Shown: one piece after another, positions 38,851 to 50,920 of the stretch
Numbering within the stretch: the first letter of the stretch is position 1
Layout: every line of letters starts with the position of its first letter
NCBI GenBank assembly: GCA_016801845.1
Contig: CM028914.1
Location: 10,375,772-10,439,771, forward strand
Direction of reading: 5' to 3'
DNA: 64,000 nucleotides
From: Polydactylus sextarius
Lineage: Eukaryota; Chordata; Actinopteri; Polynemidae
Notes under the pieces: model-generated
The model's input: the letters and a program-made list of their open reading frames with translations, nothing else
What the model was told of the DNA's origin: nothing
The model's database searches: none
Translations under genes and position numbers: made by a program

Positions 38851-40934
38851 ATATCTAATCTACCCCTTCTTGGATTGAGTGTAATCACACAAACTGTCAG
38901 ACAAAGATTTTTCCCTATTTCAGTGTTTGATCGTTCATATGGAGGAAGCGACAGAGACAGAGATGACTCTAAATATGTTATAAGTATAAATCTGTCCAAG
39001 ACCAGTAAGGTGACATTGATCAGTCCCTGTCTGTGAGTGACAAGTAGCCTTACTCTGTCCACTCAGATGGTTGCTCCCCTCTTCAGCTCTGCCAAACCTG
39101 CCTGTTGAAGTGAGTGATCTTTCAACCTCAGTAAGTCAGAAACAATGTAACAATGCTCCATCCCATTCCTCTGTGTAAATCAAGGTGAATAAAAACTACC
39201 TTTTCCCTCTCAGCATCTTTCAAAGTCCTCACACACAGAGACTGAATGATGAATGAGGTGTCGCTGGGATTTGCACGCTGTCGTCATTGTGCGTGTGCTG
39301 TGGCAGGGATATAAAGAGCGCGATGGCTCTCTGGGGACTTCACATTGATTCCCCCACCTGCCAGAACTGCAGCAATGCTGTGGAGAAGTGACAACAACAT
39401 TCATCATCTCGCCGGTCATTCGTGAAGACAGGGGCAGCGCTGCAGCGCAAGGTGGGAGTGTAGAACTAATGTGTGTCTATACACGGCGGGACATCACATG
39501 TTTGTTATGAAGGGTGGTCGAGTGTGTTTAAAAGATAGTAGAGCATGACGACAACATGGTAGACGATACTGCAGGAGTTTTTCTTTTTTTCCAAGAGGAG
39601 ACTGCTACAAACTTTTTATGACCAATTCAAGCAACATGTATAAACCTATCTGTAAAAGTTGATGCTTGCAAGTTTCTAGTATCAATACATAGTCAACATC
39701 AACATTAGCATGCTTCTTACCAGATTAGCAGAAATGTATTTGAAAAAAAAAATGCTTTCTGCTGCCCAGTTTTAGACTGACAGACAAGACAGGATGGAGC
39801 TTACCTGGTTAGCATGTTAAAAGAAATGAAGGAAATAGAAGTTGTAATGATTTTACATTAACCATGGCACCAGCCTGAATTAACCTGAAGTCACTCTGCT
39901 TTAAATACATATATGAAATACAGAAAGATTTTTGCCATCCAAAAAAATAAGCACACAACTTAAATTTTCTCTCCAAATTTTTAACAACGGGCTACACCAT
40001 GTCAATCTGAGTTTAATTTGTTTGAAAACCAAACCATATTGCCTTCCATCTCTCCATTTTTTTGCGCTTACCCAGGGTCATGTTGCAACAGCAGCAGATT
40101 TATTGGGTGCCAATGAGTACAAAAACCTCTGAGCTCCTGAAGAAACCGGCTTGGTCTGCTAAAATTAAGTTTTAATTGACATCTCTCCGTCTACATGAGG
40201 TGGCAGAGCCAATGTGAGCAGCCATGGCAACAGTACAACCAGCAGAGTTTATTACAGGGGAGCATTTCTGTATGTGCTCTGCTTTCACTGCTGTACCTCA
40301 AAGCTGCAAAATGGAAGGAAAGGATGGATTTCACTGCTCCAAGGATCCAAGTGCAACGACGGCCCACCTGAGAGCAGTTTGAACAGACCAACAGGAACAA
40401 ACAGGAATCAATGGGTTTCATGTCGATAGAAATGGTGCTTGGCTTAAACCCAGGGCTTTGTCAGATGCCACGACGCTGCTGAGGCAGGGAAAAAAAGGCC
40501 TGACAGCAGGAATACATATGCAATAATCAAAATGTCAAAGCGTTCAGCATCCTCATCATCGTCATCACCAACACTGATATCTGGGCAGTTTACCTGGACT
40601 GTCAGATGAGTTAGAGCCTTCATGAACATATTAATGTGATTTTGGTGTTTTGAGCTGGTTGATGACTAAAATGTGACAGGCATGAATGGGTCTAAAACAG
40701 TAGTTTTCAAACCTTTTCACTTGCGTGTGATGCACCCAGACTGCTCGCCCTCTCACATTGAAGTTCTCATCAGCTTCTTGACAGTTCCAGAGGGTCTCTG
40801 CAGTCCAATCTGGATCAGTTCAGTTACAAATTATCAGCAGAAGCAACAGCTTCACTTAAACAAAACAATATCTTACGTCCTTTGCATAAAGATCATCATG
40901 TTTCACAATGACAAATCTTAGTCTCAGGGAAGCT

Positions 40935-41185
40935 TAAAGCTGCTCTCTGTAAGTCTTCTCTTATGATTCTCCCCCTCCGTGACTTGTACATGTTGTACCC
41001 CTGGGTATCTTACCCACAGTTGGCTGAGATTAACTCTTTGATGGATGGTTGGATTTCTCTTCCTCTAATGGTGATGATCACTCACCAAGAGCTGCAGCTG
41101 TCTTTGCAAGGAATTAAGTTTGATGCCAACTGCTAATGCTAACATTGGCTGTGAAGCAATGGCAAAAACTGACATATAACATCTT
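40935..41185 (+). repeat. Dispersed repeat, GTTAGCATGCTAACTTC family, copy 2 (diverged)
   Basis: Begins with TTAAAGCTGCTCTCTGTAAG and carries GAATTAAGTTTGATGCCAAC and TGCTAATGCTAACATTGGCT at 41110-41150. These correspond to blocks in the copies at 15 kb, 50.8 kb and 57.4 kb; the GCATGCTAACTTC part is not preserved. Confidence 0.5.
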
Positions 41186-43207
41186 TTTACTGTAATTTTG
41201 AACCCGCTGGGGAAAAGTACATAAGCACAAGAAACCTGATGATCTTACATAAAGTTAATTTAAACTGCAGCAAACAGATGTAATTAAACTGTCACTGTGA
41301 CATTCTGAGAGCGAAAAATAATAATAAAAAAGTCTATCACCATTTAAAATCACCATTTAAAAATATTTCAATATGAAGCCACATTACATGATAATTATAC
41401 ACTAAAACACCAAACAAGAAATGGACCATAGCTGCTTGCTAGCTATTTAATATCTTGTTTACAAAATACTACAAAGAAACAGAGAAAAGGTTGTTCCTTC
41501 TGTGGCTGGTGAACAGAATTTTGTTTGAAGAATCTTCTCCTCCTTTCGTAAGCTGCACAAACAAATCGTGATGCAATAGTTAAAGTTTACCAGGAGGAGG
41601 CAGTCGGAAAAACTGGTGTCTGATTAATAATTCCCTCTAATGCAGCGACATTTCATCTCCAAGTCCGCAGGAGAGAACAAACATCAGAAAAGAAAAAAAT
41701 CAGAAATTCACAATCAAGAGAGAAAACCCACAAACACAAATCAAGCTTAGAGATTAAACTATTGTTTTAAAACTGTTGTTCTTAAATTTTAAAGATTTAA
41801 AATGAATTTTAGATCTTTAAAAATGCTGTTTCTGGACAGTAAATATTTGTACAGAGGAAAAACTTCTGCATTTCAGATGTAAAATGAACTGAATATTTAT
41901 TTATCCACAGTTTTATTTTATTTTATCCTTGTTTTATTTCTTATTATATTAACTACAACACATTTTATCATTTTATTCTGGTGCTTTAGTCTCTAAAACT
42001 AGCTTATCCTAGCTTGTTTTATTTACTATTTGTGACTCACTTTCAGTAATTGACAATAATTTCAGGTTTGCAAAAAAAGTGTTTTTTGTGGCAAAGGATA
42101 AAAAAAGGATACATTTGTAGAAAACAAATTGAGCTACACAGAGTGTAAATCAAGAAATAATGGATTTATATAAACAACAGCTCAAGCGATGAACTATCTC
42201 TTTCTATTTCCATGACATTGCCAGAATACAGGCCATACAAACACGGTGTGCTACTATTCAATGGAAATTTCCTCTTAAAATACAAGGCTGATAGATTAGA
42301 TTGATTACATGCTGCTTTCATGCATGTAGGGACTAACAGTTGGGACTAAAAAAGACTAAAAGACAAAAAAAATGTTGGAAGGTCAAGCACTAAAATAAAA
42401 GAAATATTTGAAGGAGCCTTCAAAATGAATCACCACCTGTAATGCACAAGGCCGTTGAATCCAGCCCTCAAAGGACGTAGCCCGTTAACTGGGACAGAGC
42501 TGATAAAAGCTGAACAAGCAGGATGAGCTGAGTGTTTGCCAGTGTTGGACTTCAGAGATCAAGGACATGAATATTTCGTGGAGGCAGCAGGTACCAGTGT
42601 AAACTCAATTATGGGTTGCTGCTGAACACAGTAAATAATGAATGAATGATGAAAAAATAAATATAGAAGCAAAATGATGCAATTATTTGTGAATTCTACC
42701 ATGGTGACACAAACTGATACAGAGACACATCTTCACAAGCTGACAGTTTGAGTGAGATGTTTCTCCGTGTTCCAGTCTTTATGAATCTACCTCCTACACT
42801 GAAAAACAAAGATGAGAGGAAGGAAAAACAAAGACATGTGGTTCCTGGAGAATCTGAAATGAGAAGCTGAGCTGTCACATGCACACACACAAAGTCTCCC
42901 TATATACAATCATCTTTCAAGAGGCTAGAATCCAACTGAAACAGTCCAGTGGTTGAATTCATGGCAATGTAATGAGAAGTTGCTTTACACCGTCATGCTA
43001 CAGGCCTGAGGCATGAGTCACCTGGTAACAGACTGATAATACACAGAAACTTTTGGATGTGATTTTCATTACTCTGATATGGTGTAAAATGATCTGATGT
43101 GGTGTTTCAATGATTGTTTTTAAAGGTGGTGTGGCTGCACTAACCCTCCCATTGATTAAAAACAAACCCGAACTATTCCAGATACCAGCATTGCTATCAT
43201 ATATCTG

Positions 43208-43270
43208 TGTAATTTAAACCAGACTGATTAGAAACACAAGGACTTGAACAAACATCAGCGAGATATGAAC
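43208..43270 (+). repeat. Dispersed repeat, ACATGAAGACTTGAACAAACA family, copy 3
   Basis: TTTAAACCAGACTGATTAGA then AACACAAGGACTTGAACAAA and CATCAGCG, collinear with the first half of the copies near 26.4 and 28.5 kb. The second half is missing. Confidence 0.5.
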
Positions 43271-43765
43271 TTCCTAAAAGCCTGTACTTTGATTGATGAT
43301 GGGGAGGACAGTACAGTATGACCTTTACGACATCCAACTACACAGCAGTAAACTGTGCCTTCTTCATGTGAACTTGGCAAATTAATCTTTCTCAACAGTT
43401 GAGAGACAGTTGTCTGCAGTTGAGATGTGAAAACTGGCAGCGCCCATAGAGGCTGATTGTGACTATAGTGATTAGATTATTTTTTTTCAAAGTGCCATGA
43501 AATAATACATTTTAGTTCAACCATCTAAAAACCTAGCAGCTTGTAAAGGTCAGCTATATTTTTTTCTGAACGTTTGGCATTTGGGCCACTTGGAGGTCAG
43601 AAACAGAAAGTTTCGTCCAAGATATTTTGACCCTCTCCTACTCCATCTTTCCATCTTCTCCTACTCCAACTCAACTGATGATGATCTAGGCAAATTGTGG
43701 TAAAACTTCTTTAAAAGTAAGTGAATCAATACATTTTTAAATGGTTATTTTAGGATGATCTCTTC

Positions 43766-43790
43766 AAAAAAAAAAAAAAAAAAAAAAAAA
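43766..43790 (+). repeat. Poly(A) tract, 25 bases
   Basis: Uninterrupted A run in an AT-rich background. No recognisable retroelement body lies directly upstream, so it could be a retroposition tail or simple slippage. Confidence 0.9.
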
Positions 43791-44577
43791 TGAACTTGGG
43801 CTAATTAATCGCATGCATTTCATGGAAAATAACACACATTTAAAGTGTGTGATAATTTCAAAATATGCCACTGAACTTCCCCCCCTCCAGGACTCACCAG
43901 GAGTCAAACTCTTCCCTCTCATCTCCTCTTATCACAACCTTTTCTGTTTTTGCTGAGGCAGGGAGGTTCGATTTTTGCCTCAGAGACACTTCCTTCTGTT
44001 CAAACCATCAGACTGTGTAAACAGCAGTCTGTGGGCGATTAATTATGCTTCATGCAGAGACACAGACAGAGAGAGGGAAAGGGAGGTGATGGGAGGGGGG
44101 AGTTTTTAGAGATACGAAGAAAAGCGCCAAACGGTGTTTGAGAGCAGGCAAAGAGTGAGGAGCAGATAAGACTTAAACATCTCCTTATCCTCTCTGCTGC
44201 ACCTGCTCGTCCTTTTCAGCAACAGCAAAACCAAGTCAAAATGTTTCTACGTCAAATGTTTGAAATTGAGACTCAATCTTTTATTCATCAAAGAGGGCGA
44301 TAGAAGTAAGTCTGGATCAAGATGCAAATTAAACAGGGAATTTAAGAGACCTGCCTTCACAAACTGGCATGCACCAACACTGCAGGCTGCATAGATAACA
44401 AGCTTGAGCATGAAAAAACAACAACAGCCGATGTATGAAATGATGTTTGAGCTCACGTGTGTGTATTTGTTGTGTTGCACCAAGCACAATCCTGCATGTG
44501 ACCACATGTATGGAAGGAAGACCTGTTAGCAAACGCTAAACCCAAGGCAACTAGCACCTATTGCCAAAACTTTAGAT

Positions 44578-44779
44578 CAGAGGTCCCTAAACTATTTCAC
44601 AAAGGGTTGTGTGGCTGCAGGTTTTTGTTCCAACCAAGCAGCAGCACACCAGACTTGACTCATTTAATTAACTGTTCGCAGTCATGAGACTGTTGATTGG
44701 TCAAACTGTGTGATCTTGACTGGTTGAAACAAAACTCTGCAGCCACATGGCACTTTGTGGAATAGTTTGAGGACCCCTG
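44578..44779. mobile_element. Complete hAT-type MITE, 202 bp, 8-bp target duplication
   Basis: The left end reads CAGAGGTCCCTAAACT then ATTTCACAAAG. The right end, inverted, reads CAGGGGTCCTCAAACT then ATTCCACAAAG: about 27 bases of inverted repeat with few mismatches. Perfect 8-bp duplications CTTTAGAT flank it (44570-44577 and 44780-44787). CAGGGGTC ends and 8-bp duplications define hAT elements. The interior (GTGGCTGCAGGTTTTTGTTC at 44611 onward) has a matching inverted partner near 44740, so most of the element is palindromic. No transposase; non-autonomous. Confidence 0.88.
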
Positions 44780-45324
44780 CTTTAGATGATGAATTGCAGG
44801 AACAAGCTCCTCTAACATGTGTCACCAATCTCAAGATGTTACATCCAACCTGCCTTAAACCTCATATCCATCTGAGTCATAAGCCCCTAATCTCATGCAT
44901 GGGAGACAGATCTGTTTGCCACAAAGCAACACCTTTACCAAACAAAACGTAAGGAGGTTTGCACAATGCCCATCATTATAATGGATAGTCATCATGGCCT
45001 CAAAATGTTAACGTGCCTCAACAGTGGCAGAGCAGTCAACGCCAGTGAGCTTACAAAGAAGGTAACATCTGCTGAATGATACTTTTCTGTTAAAATGAAA
45101 AAAATGACTGTTGCCATGGTGATCTGTCTCTTTTCCATATTCTTATTGCAAAAGGGCAGGTGTCAGAGTAAATTCTGGTCTCTGAAGGCAAATGTTTCTA
45201 TACAGGAGAGAAGTGAGGTTGTGTGACACTCAATATTTAGGGACTAAGAGGGTGATGAAATTGGTGTAAATGTGAGGGTTACAGTAGTAGGAAGAAGATG
45301 TATTCAAGGTGTAAACAAGGTAGT

Positions 45325-45705
45325 CCAGGTGTAACTCTCCAGCAGAACTTTCCAGCTCATCCTGGAGGACCCTGAGGTGGTCCCAGACTAGATGAGATAT
45401 ATAATCTCTGCAGTTTGTTTTGTTTTGATGACAACATTCAACTAGCTCCTTTCAACCTGAAGGAGCAGCTGTTTTATTCTGAGCTTCTCACCCTTTCTCT
45501 CATTATTTCAGCCACTAAACTAGAACATAGATGAAGTAGCAAATCAACAGCTGTGCCTTCCATCTCAGCCCCATCTTTACCACCATAGTCTGCTACACTG
45601 TCTGCCTGACTGTTACACCACAGTTAAACCTGCTTCTCAATACAACCATCACTCATGACGACCCTGAGATAATTCACTTCAACCTGCAGGGAGTGATCCA
45701 CACCC
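45325..45705 (-). mobile_element. Fossil non-LTR retrotransposon fragment (ORF 3' part)
   Basis: The minus strand collinearly matches the end of a teleost LINE reverse-transcriptase ORF. Blocks include GGACTACC near 45325, CCAGGATGAGCTGGAAAGTT at 45345-45364 (complement), GAGATTATATATCTCATC at 45393-45410, the AGCTCCTTTC stretch at 45444, and an upstream part at 45500-45690 containing the complement of GAACATAGAT and CCCTGAGATA. It shares 28 of 29 bases with 4579-4607. Indels break every frame. Confidence 0.8.
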
Positions 45706-47794
45706 AGCAGAAAGACATGGCTGCAGACATAAAGGTACACAATTGTAATTTACATTCCTCTAAATTGTTTCACACTGGGGAATTTGTATGAAAAAAAAAT
45801 ACCAATATAAAATAACCAAATTTCTACCAATGGATTGTTGAAGTGGAAATGACTCTCTAGCTGTTTCCTCTTTGAGGCCATAAACAGAAGAAAAGAAGCA
45901 TTAAAATCATTTTTATAGCTCTCTTGAAATCTAATTTCTAACCATATTATTCTGCATTTGCTGCTTTACAGGTCCACTTATGACAAACAGATGAGTGTGT
46001 GAATAAGGCTGTTTTCATATGCACGTATTTTTTTCTTTTCATTTTGTTCTCATTTTGGTAGCCAGGTGTAAATAAAATAAAATAAATAAATAAGCTGATG
46101 GAAAGCTCCATCTCCCCAGCCTGTGAATATGAAGGTAGGAATAATGTGGCTGCTGTGACTGTTTGACATTCAAGTGTAATCACAGCAAACAGTGAAGTCT
46201 TCCCCCTCTGAAAAGCTTCATTTCACAGTGTGGAACTCACCATGTTAAAATGGGACGCCTGCTCTGTCAGACGGATTGTCGGTGTGAAAATGGAGCTTTC
46301 TGTGGCAGCAGTATTGAAGTAATTTTCAAAATGTTGGATGCTTTAGTCACAAAGTAGTAACCTGTTCAAAGATGCAATCCTCTGCTGTGCTGAACTTCTT
46401 CTGAGGAGCCTGTTTCCACCTAATTTAGAGTGTGACTTTAACCATTGATACACAGTTTTTCAGAATGCTCCTGGTCTGTACCACAGAGTTGGGTTTCACC
46501 ATGAAAGAAAAGTCTCCTCTCTTATTATCTAGAATCCTTTTTTCCCTGATATGTGTTTCATTGAAAATGTATTGAGATTGAAAAAGACAAAATACTGTTG
46601 TGTTTATACCATTGGGTTCATCTTCTTTATCATCCTCTACAAACCTTTAGAGAAACATTTACTTGAACTTTAAAACTGTGAAAGATTTTACTCAAACGTG
46701 TTTCTAAACTGGTGAAACATTTAACCTTGCAATTGTTGCTTTCAAGGTTTCCAGGTGTTACAAAATTTTTCAGCTCTTTGTTTTGTCCTGGCTCCATTCA
46801 CTTTTTGTTGACTTGTTTGAATGGGTCATTATTTCTTACTTTCATCCAAAAGTGGTTCTTTAAAATCAGTACTTTAAAAGTTTGTATTAAAAAGAAACCA
46901 GAGCACAAGTTCAACTTGGAAGAAGCTCCTTTTGGAAAGTAGCTCAAAATGGAGGACATGTTAAGAATTTAAATCATTAACAAGTACTTTTTTTTCTTGT
47001 TGATCAATTATGAAAAGGTTTACTTCCAACAGCAATTAATCTATTAAATACGATTGAGGTGATTGCACAGAATGCTTAAATTACTTAAAAAAAAAAAACA
47101 AACAAACAAAAAAAAACAGATTATTAGCTTGATGTAAATGTAACTCAGGACTACAAGGTCAGTGAGGTTAACAAGACAATGAAACAATTCAATTTCATTC
47201 AAACTACATGACAACATAGGCAGTTTGCCTGAACTCCTTGTCTGTCTGTCGGAGTATAGAAAAGGAAGAAGAGAAACTTTATTCATAAAACATGAGGCTC
47301 AGTTTATAGAGCAATCACCACGGGGTTAGCTTTTGGTCCAACAAATAATTTAAGAAAAGATAGTGGACTGAGTTCAATAAGTACTTTGTTAGAGAGAGAC
47401 TACTTTTGTCGTCATGGGTACAATAACAGAGACATGTTATGGGTCATTAATACACAGTCACCACTGTGAAATGGGAAACAAACAGTGGCATCTAAAAGGT
47501 CATCGACAATTAAAATTTAAGTATGAGTCATGGGAAGCCGCTCACATTCGGTAGTTGTCTGAGGCAGGTTGAAACTCTCTATGAGGGAAGCAGCAGCTTC
47601 AGGTGACGATTCTTTCTTCATTTGTCACCACAAATAAGCACTTTCAGACTGTCACCTATAAAATACGCAGACAGGAACATGTAATCTTCTAAGTCAAGGC
47701 TGCTGATTAAAATAAACCAGGGACCGAAAAATAAAAATGGAGAATGTGCGGCTATTTTGTGTTGGTGTTGATGTCTTTTTCATGTTCCAAAGCT

Positions 47795-47870
47795 GTCCAC
47801 CAGTGGGTGATGTGAATGTTATGGCTTCATTTTTTGGAGCTGTCATATGCTTCATCTTCACAAACAGTCA
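47795..47870 (+). repeat. Dispersed fish repeat, GGAGCTGTCA block, second copy
   Basis: CCACCAGTGGGTGATGTGAA and GGCTTCATTTTTTGGAGCTG then TCATATGCTTCATCTTCACA, diverged from 38770-38850. The pairing rests on the order of shared short blocks. Confidence 0.4.
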
Positions 47871-49220
47871 TTGGTTGACAAGTAGTAGCAAGTAACAAGT
47901 AGTATCTGAAATGTATGCTATTTAGTGAATATGACTTGGAACACCTGCAGAAAAATAAGGAGTTCTTGCAATTAGTGTATTTGTAAACCACTAACAATGT
48001 CCACTTGTATTAAATCATGAACCAGTGTGTCGTTACTGTTGATCTTCTGCCTTCTAAGTGCAGCCAAGTCTGTTGTTTCTGGCCATCTGACTGTTTTTCG
48101 GCTCAGCTCAGGCTGTTTAGCCACCACCCACAACAGCGATGAACATGATTAGTGGCCAAGATTCTCTGTTCTTTTCATTGTAGCTTTTTAAATTTTTCTT
48201 GGTGTTTGTCCATTATGGCTGTTGGTCAGGGCTGAACGCAGTGGGCTGGGTAAGCCAGATAGTCCATTATCATTCATTATTGTCACACAATAACAGTGAT
48301 CATTGTCCTCTCCCTTTCACTGCTGTAATACTCATTTAATCACTCATCGACACTGACAATGGGACTCAAACACAATAGCTGCTCATGCTTGACTAGAAGG
48401 TATTTGACTACACAATGGAACTAGGTGGGTAGCTGAGAGTGTGCATGCAGTGTGTAACCATGTTAAATAACTCAAACGACTGTTACTCTGACTATATAAA
48501 TTCTGTAATTTTCAATTTTTCTCCTGCAAAGCAATTTATAATCTAAAGCAATAAAAATCGTTTTCATCCTCAGTGTTTATGTCCTCACAGATAATAACAG
48601 ATCTGTTCTCTGTGAACTTTAGAAAATAAAAGTGTGGGCGTCTTCCTGTACTCAGTGTGCATTCATGTAATCTTCTTCTTTTTTTTTTGAAACCAAAGCA
48701 CATTTCAACTGAAAAAAAAATTCTGAATAATTCAGCAGCGATATTAGTAACGTATTAGTTCAGGTCATATGTCAAGGACTTCTTTTTTTTAGCTCCCACT
48801 AAACAAATGACGGTGTAGCTGCTTCCTCGGTGATGGTGATTGATTTCAAGTGCAGTTGTGAAAAATAGTCACGGGTCCTGCCATGGTGAGGGTTCGGAAC
48901 GTGTATTGAGTAATCTAGGAGATGCTTTGCAAAGTGCATGTTTCGATGATGCATGTCATGATGTATAAAGCCTTGCCGGTGGAACGTAACCACATGAGTG
49001 GTTCAGAAAGTCGTTCACAATTTGGTGAGTCCTTCGAGACAGTGAAACGCATTTGAGGTCCCTCGCGTATTGTGCAGTGTTCACTGGCTCACAACTAAGT
49101 TACTCAAGCACATTCACTGGCCTCCCTGCCTATTTTATTTATATGTATATTTTATACATTTAGTTTTATACATTTAGGTGCTACCAGCCCCTGAAGCCAC
49201 ACAAACTGTAGTTGGATGTA

Positions 49221-49435
49221 GAGGTTGCCTGCCGATTAGAAAATTGGCAGTTCCGAATGTGCAGTGTTATCCTTGGGCAAATTACTAATTTTTTTGTCTT
49301 GCAATGAATGGCATCGTGTGAATGTGATGGAGCACTTACATATTTAATAAGTACTGGATGAATGTGTGTGAATGGGGTGAATGGCAGCTGTAGTTTAAGG
49401 TGTTTGAGTGGTCGATATGATTAGAAAAGCGCTAC
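49221..49435 (+). repeat. SINE-like repeat ending in GAAAAGCGCTA
   Basis: Contains GAGGTTGCCTGCCGATTAGA, TATCCTTGGGCAAATTACTA, GAATGTGTGTGAATGGGGTG and TTTGAGTGGTCGATATGATT followed by AGAAAAGCGCTAC. The order of a CCTTGGGCAA block, a GTGAATGG block and a terminal TAGAAAAGCGCTA is characteristic of a very common teleost short interspersed repeat. The copy is clearly degenerate. Confidence 0.65.
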
Positions 49436-49521
49436 AGTCACAAAGCTTTATCTGGCCATCACTAATGAAAAATATTTACATGAATACTTTACAAATACTT
49501 TATTACTTTACAAAAAACACA

Positions 49522-49523
<2 letters not shown>

Positions 49524-49587
<64 letters not shown>
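49524..49587. repeat. Compound (CT)n(AC)n microsatellite
   Basis: About 26 CT units to 49576, then AC units. A short ACAC run also precedes it, so an AC tract may have been the original seed. Confidence 0.95.
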
Positions 49588-50739
49588 AAATAACAGTAAA
49601 TAAGAAGAACACTAACAAACAGTACATCATTGCTGATGTCTCTTTCTCAGTGGGCTACCTTTACTGCTCCACTCTCCATCTCTGTCCCCTGACAACATGG
49701 CAGCTCACCTTTTATAGGCCTTGACGCCTGCAGTCAAGATAACCCACAAAATAAATAATAACTTTACACAGGCATGCCTAATTGTAACAAAAATAATTAA
49801 AAAAAAAAAAAAAAAAACAGTTCCTGACCCCAGTTTAGATCCTTATTTACACAGTTTACACAAAAAACACACACACCACACTATACTACACTACACTATG
49901 GCGCTAACGTCATTTGTCAACACCCCGCCAGTGCAACATTTTAAGGGCACTGATGATGAGTGAGGTGGTTAGATAAGAGAAAGCTGGTTTCTAATAAAGT
50001 TTAGGGTTGTTTAGGACGACATGTGCGTATCTATGTCGACCTATGATGAATCAGTGAATAACTGATTAAATACAGGATGAGTGGTAAACAGTGTATATAT
50101 GTGAGTGTATGAGTGGGGGCGTTGCTGTGTGTGTGTGTTTGTGTCTATGTTTGTGTGTGTGTCAGCATGTTGGCATGTGACCCAGACAAAGCAATGTAAT
50201 CATTCAGCTGCAGCTTTGTAAGGTTATCAAAGCTTCATTGGACTCATTGGACAAAGAGGAAAATATATTATTTACATCTCAAGTTATTTGATAAAGGTGG
50301 TGAACACAATTAAATTCTGATTTTTTCCTCAACCATTTCACAATTTCTTGTTCTTTTGGTGCTGGAGGTTGTAATTAGATTAACTTGTGTTTAACTCCAT
50401 TGTTTACAGATGAATGTATATTCTCCGGTGTAAACAATGGGCATTGTGACAGCTGTACGGAGGCTGCATCTTTCCATTGATTGTTATTCCACAAACCATA
50501 TTCTACAGCAACCTAAACACTCTTTGTTTTGTTTTTTAATTATCAGCAGAAGCAGCTGTTTGATTTACACCAAAGATCACATATTATTCTACAAATGTCA
50601 TTATCTTTTAAGATTTTAGGTCTCAAAGCAGACTGTTATGTATAAGTTTTTTCTTCTGTCAATCGCAGTCACTTGCCCTGGGTAGATGGTGATGGTTGAT
50701 TGATGGTCACTGTGTTTACAGGATGAGAGCTTATGATAA

Positions 50740-50920
50740 TAGACCCTCTCAGAGCAGATTGGACTCTACAGTAGCTAGCTGGTTAGCATGCTAACTTCAG
50801 TAGAGTCACAATGCTAAAGATAGAAACTTTGACTTACCTTCCCACCACTTTAGATACAGTAGCTCTTGGTATGTGAAGGAATGAAGTTTGATGCTTAACT
50901 CACAGCATTTATGCTGAGAT
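50740..50920 (+). repeat. Dispersed repeat, GTTAGCATGCTAACTTC family, copy 3
   Basis: GTAGCTAGCTGGTTAGCATG then CTAACTTCAGTAGAG at 50771-50805, identical over 18 bases to 15181-15198, followed by ATGAAGTTTGATGC near 50881 that matches the 41 kb copy. Boundaries are approximate. Confidence 0.6.

Larger units (their letters stand above)
38851..44577. other. Upstream flank, no gene recognised
   Basis: AT-rich sequence with scattered repeats and a 25-base poly(A) at 43766-43790. The stretch 41300-42400 is especially AT-rich. A GC-richer patch at 43870-44215 is followed by AT-rich DNA but shows no supported exon. Confidence 0.5.
44780..49220. other. Upstream flank, no gene recognised
   Basis: Apart from the LINE fragment and a weak dispersed repeat, this contains A-rich tracts near 46076-46093 and 47087-47115 and an island at 48790-49070 with more even base composition and several CpGs, discussed as a possible conserved element. 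No exon was supported. Confidence 0.5.

Noticed and set aside
50761..50900. Minus-strand exon ending at GGGAAG|GTAAGTC
   Set aside because: The sequence lies in a dispersed repeat that has relatives at 15, 41 and 57 kb; it has no open frame of a known protein.
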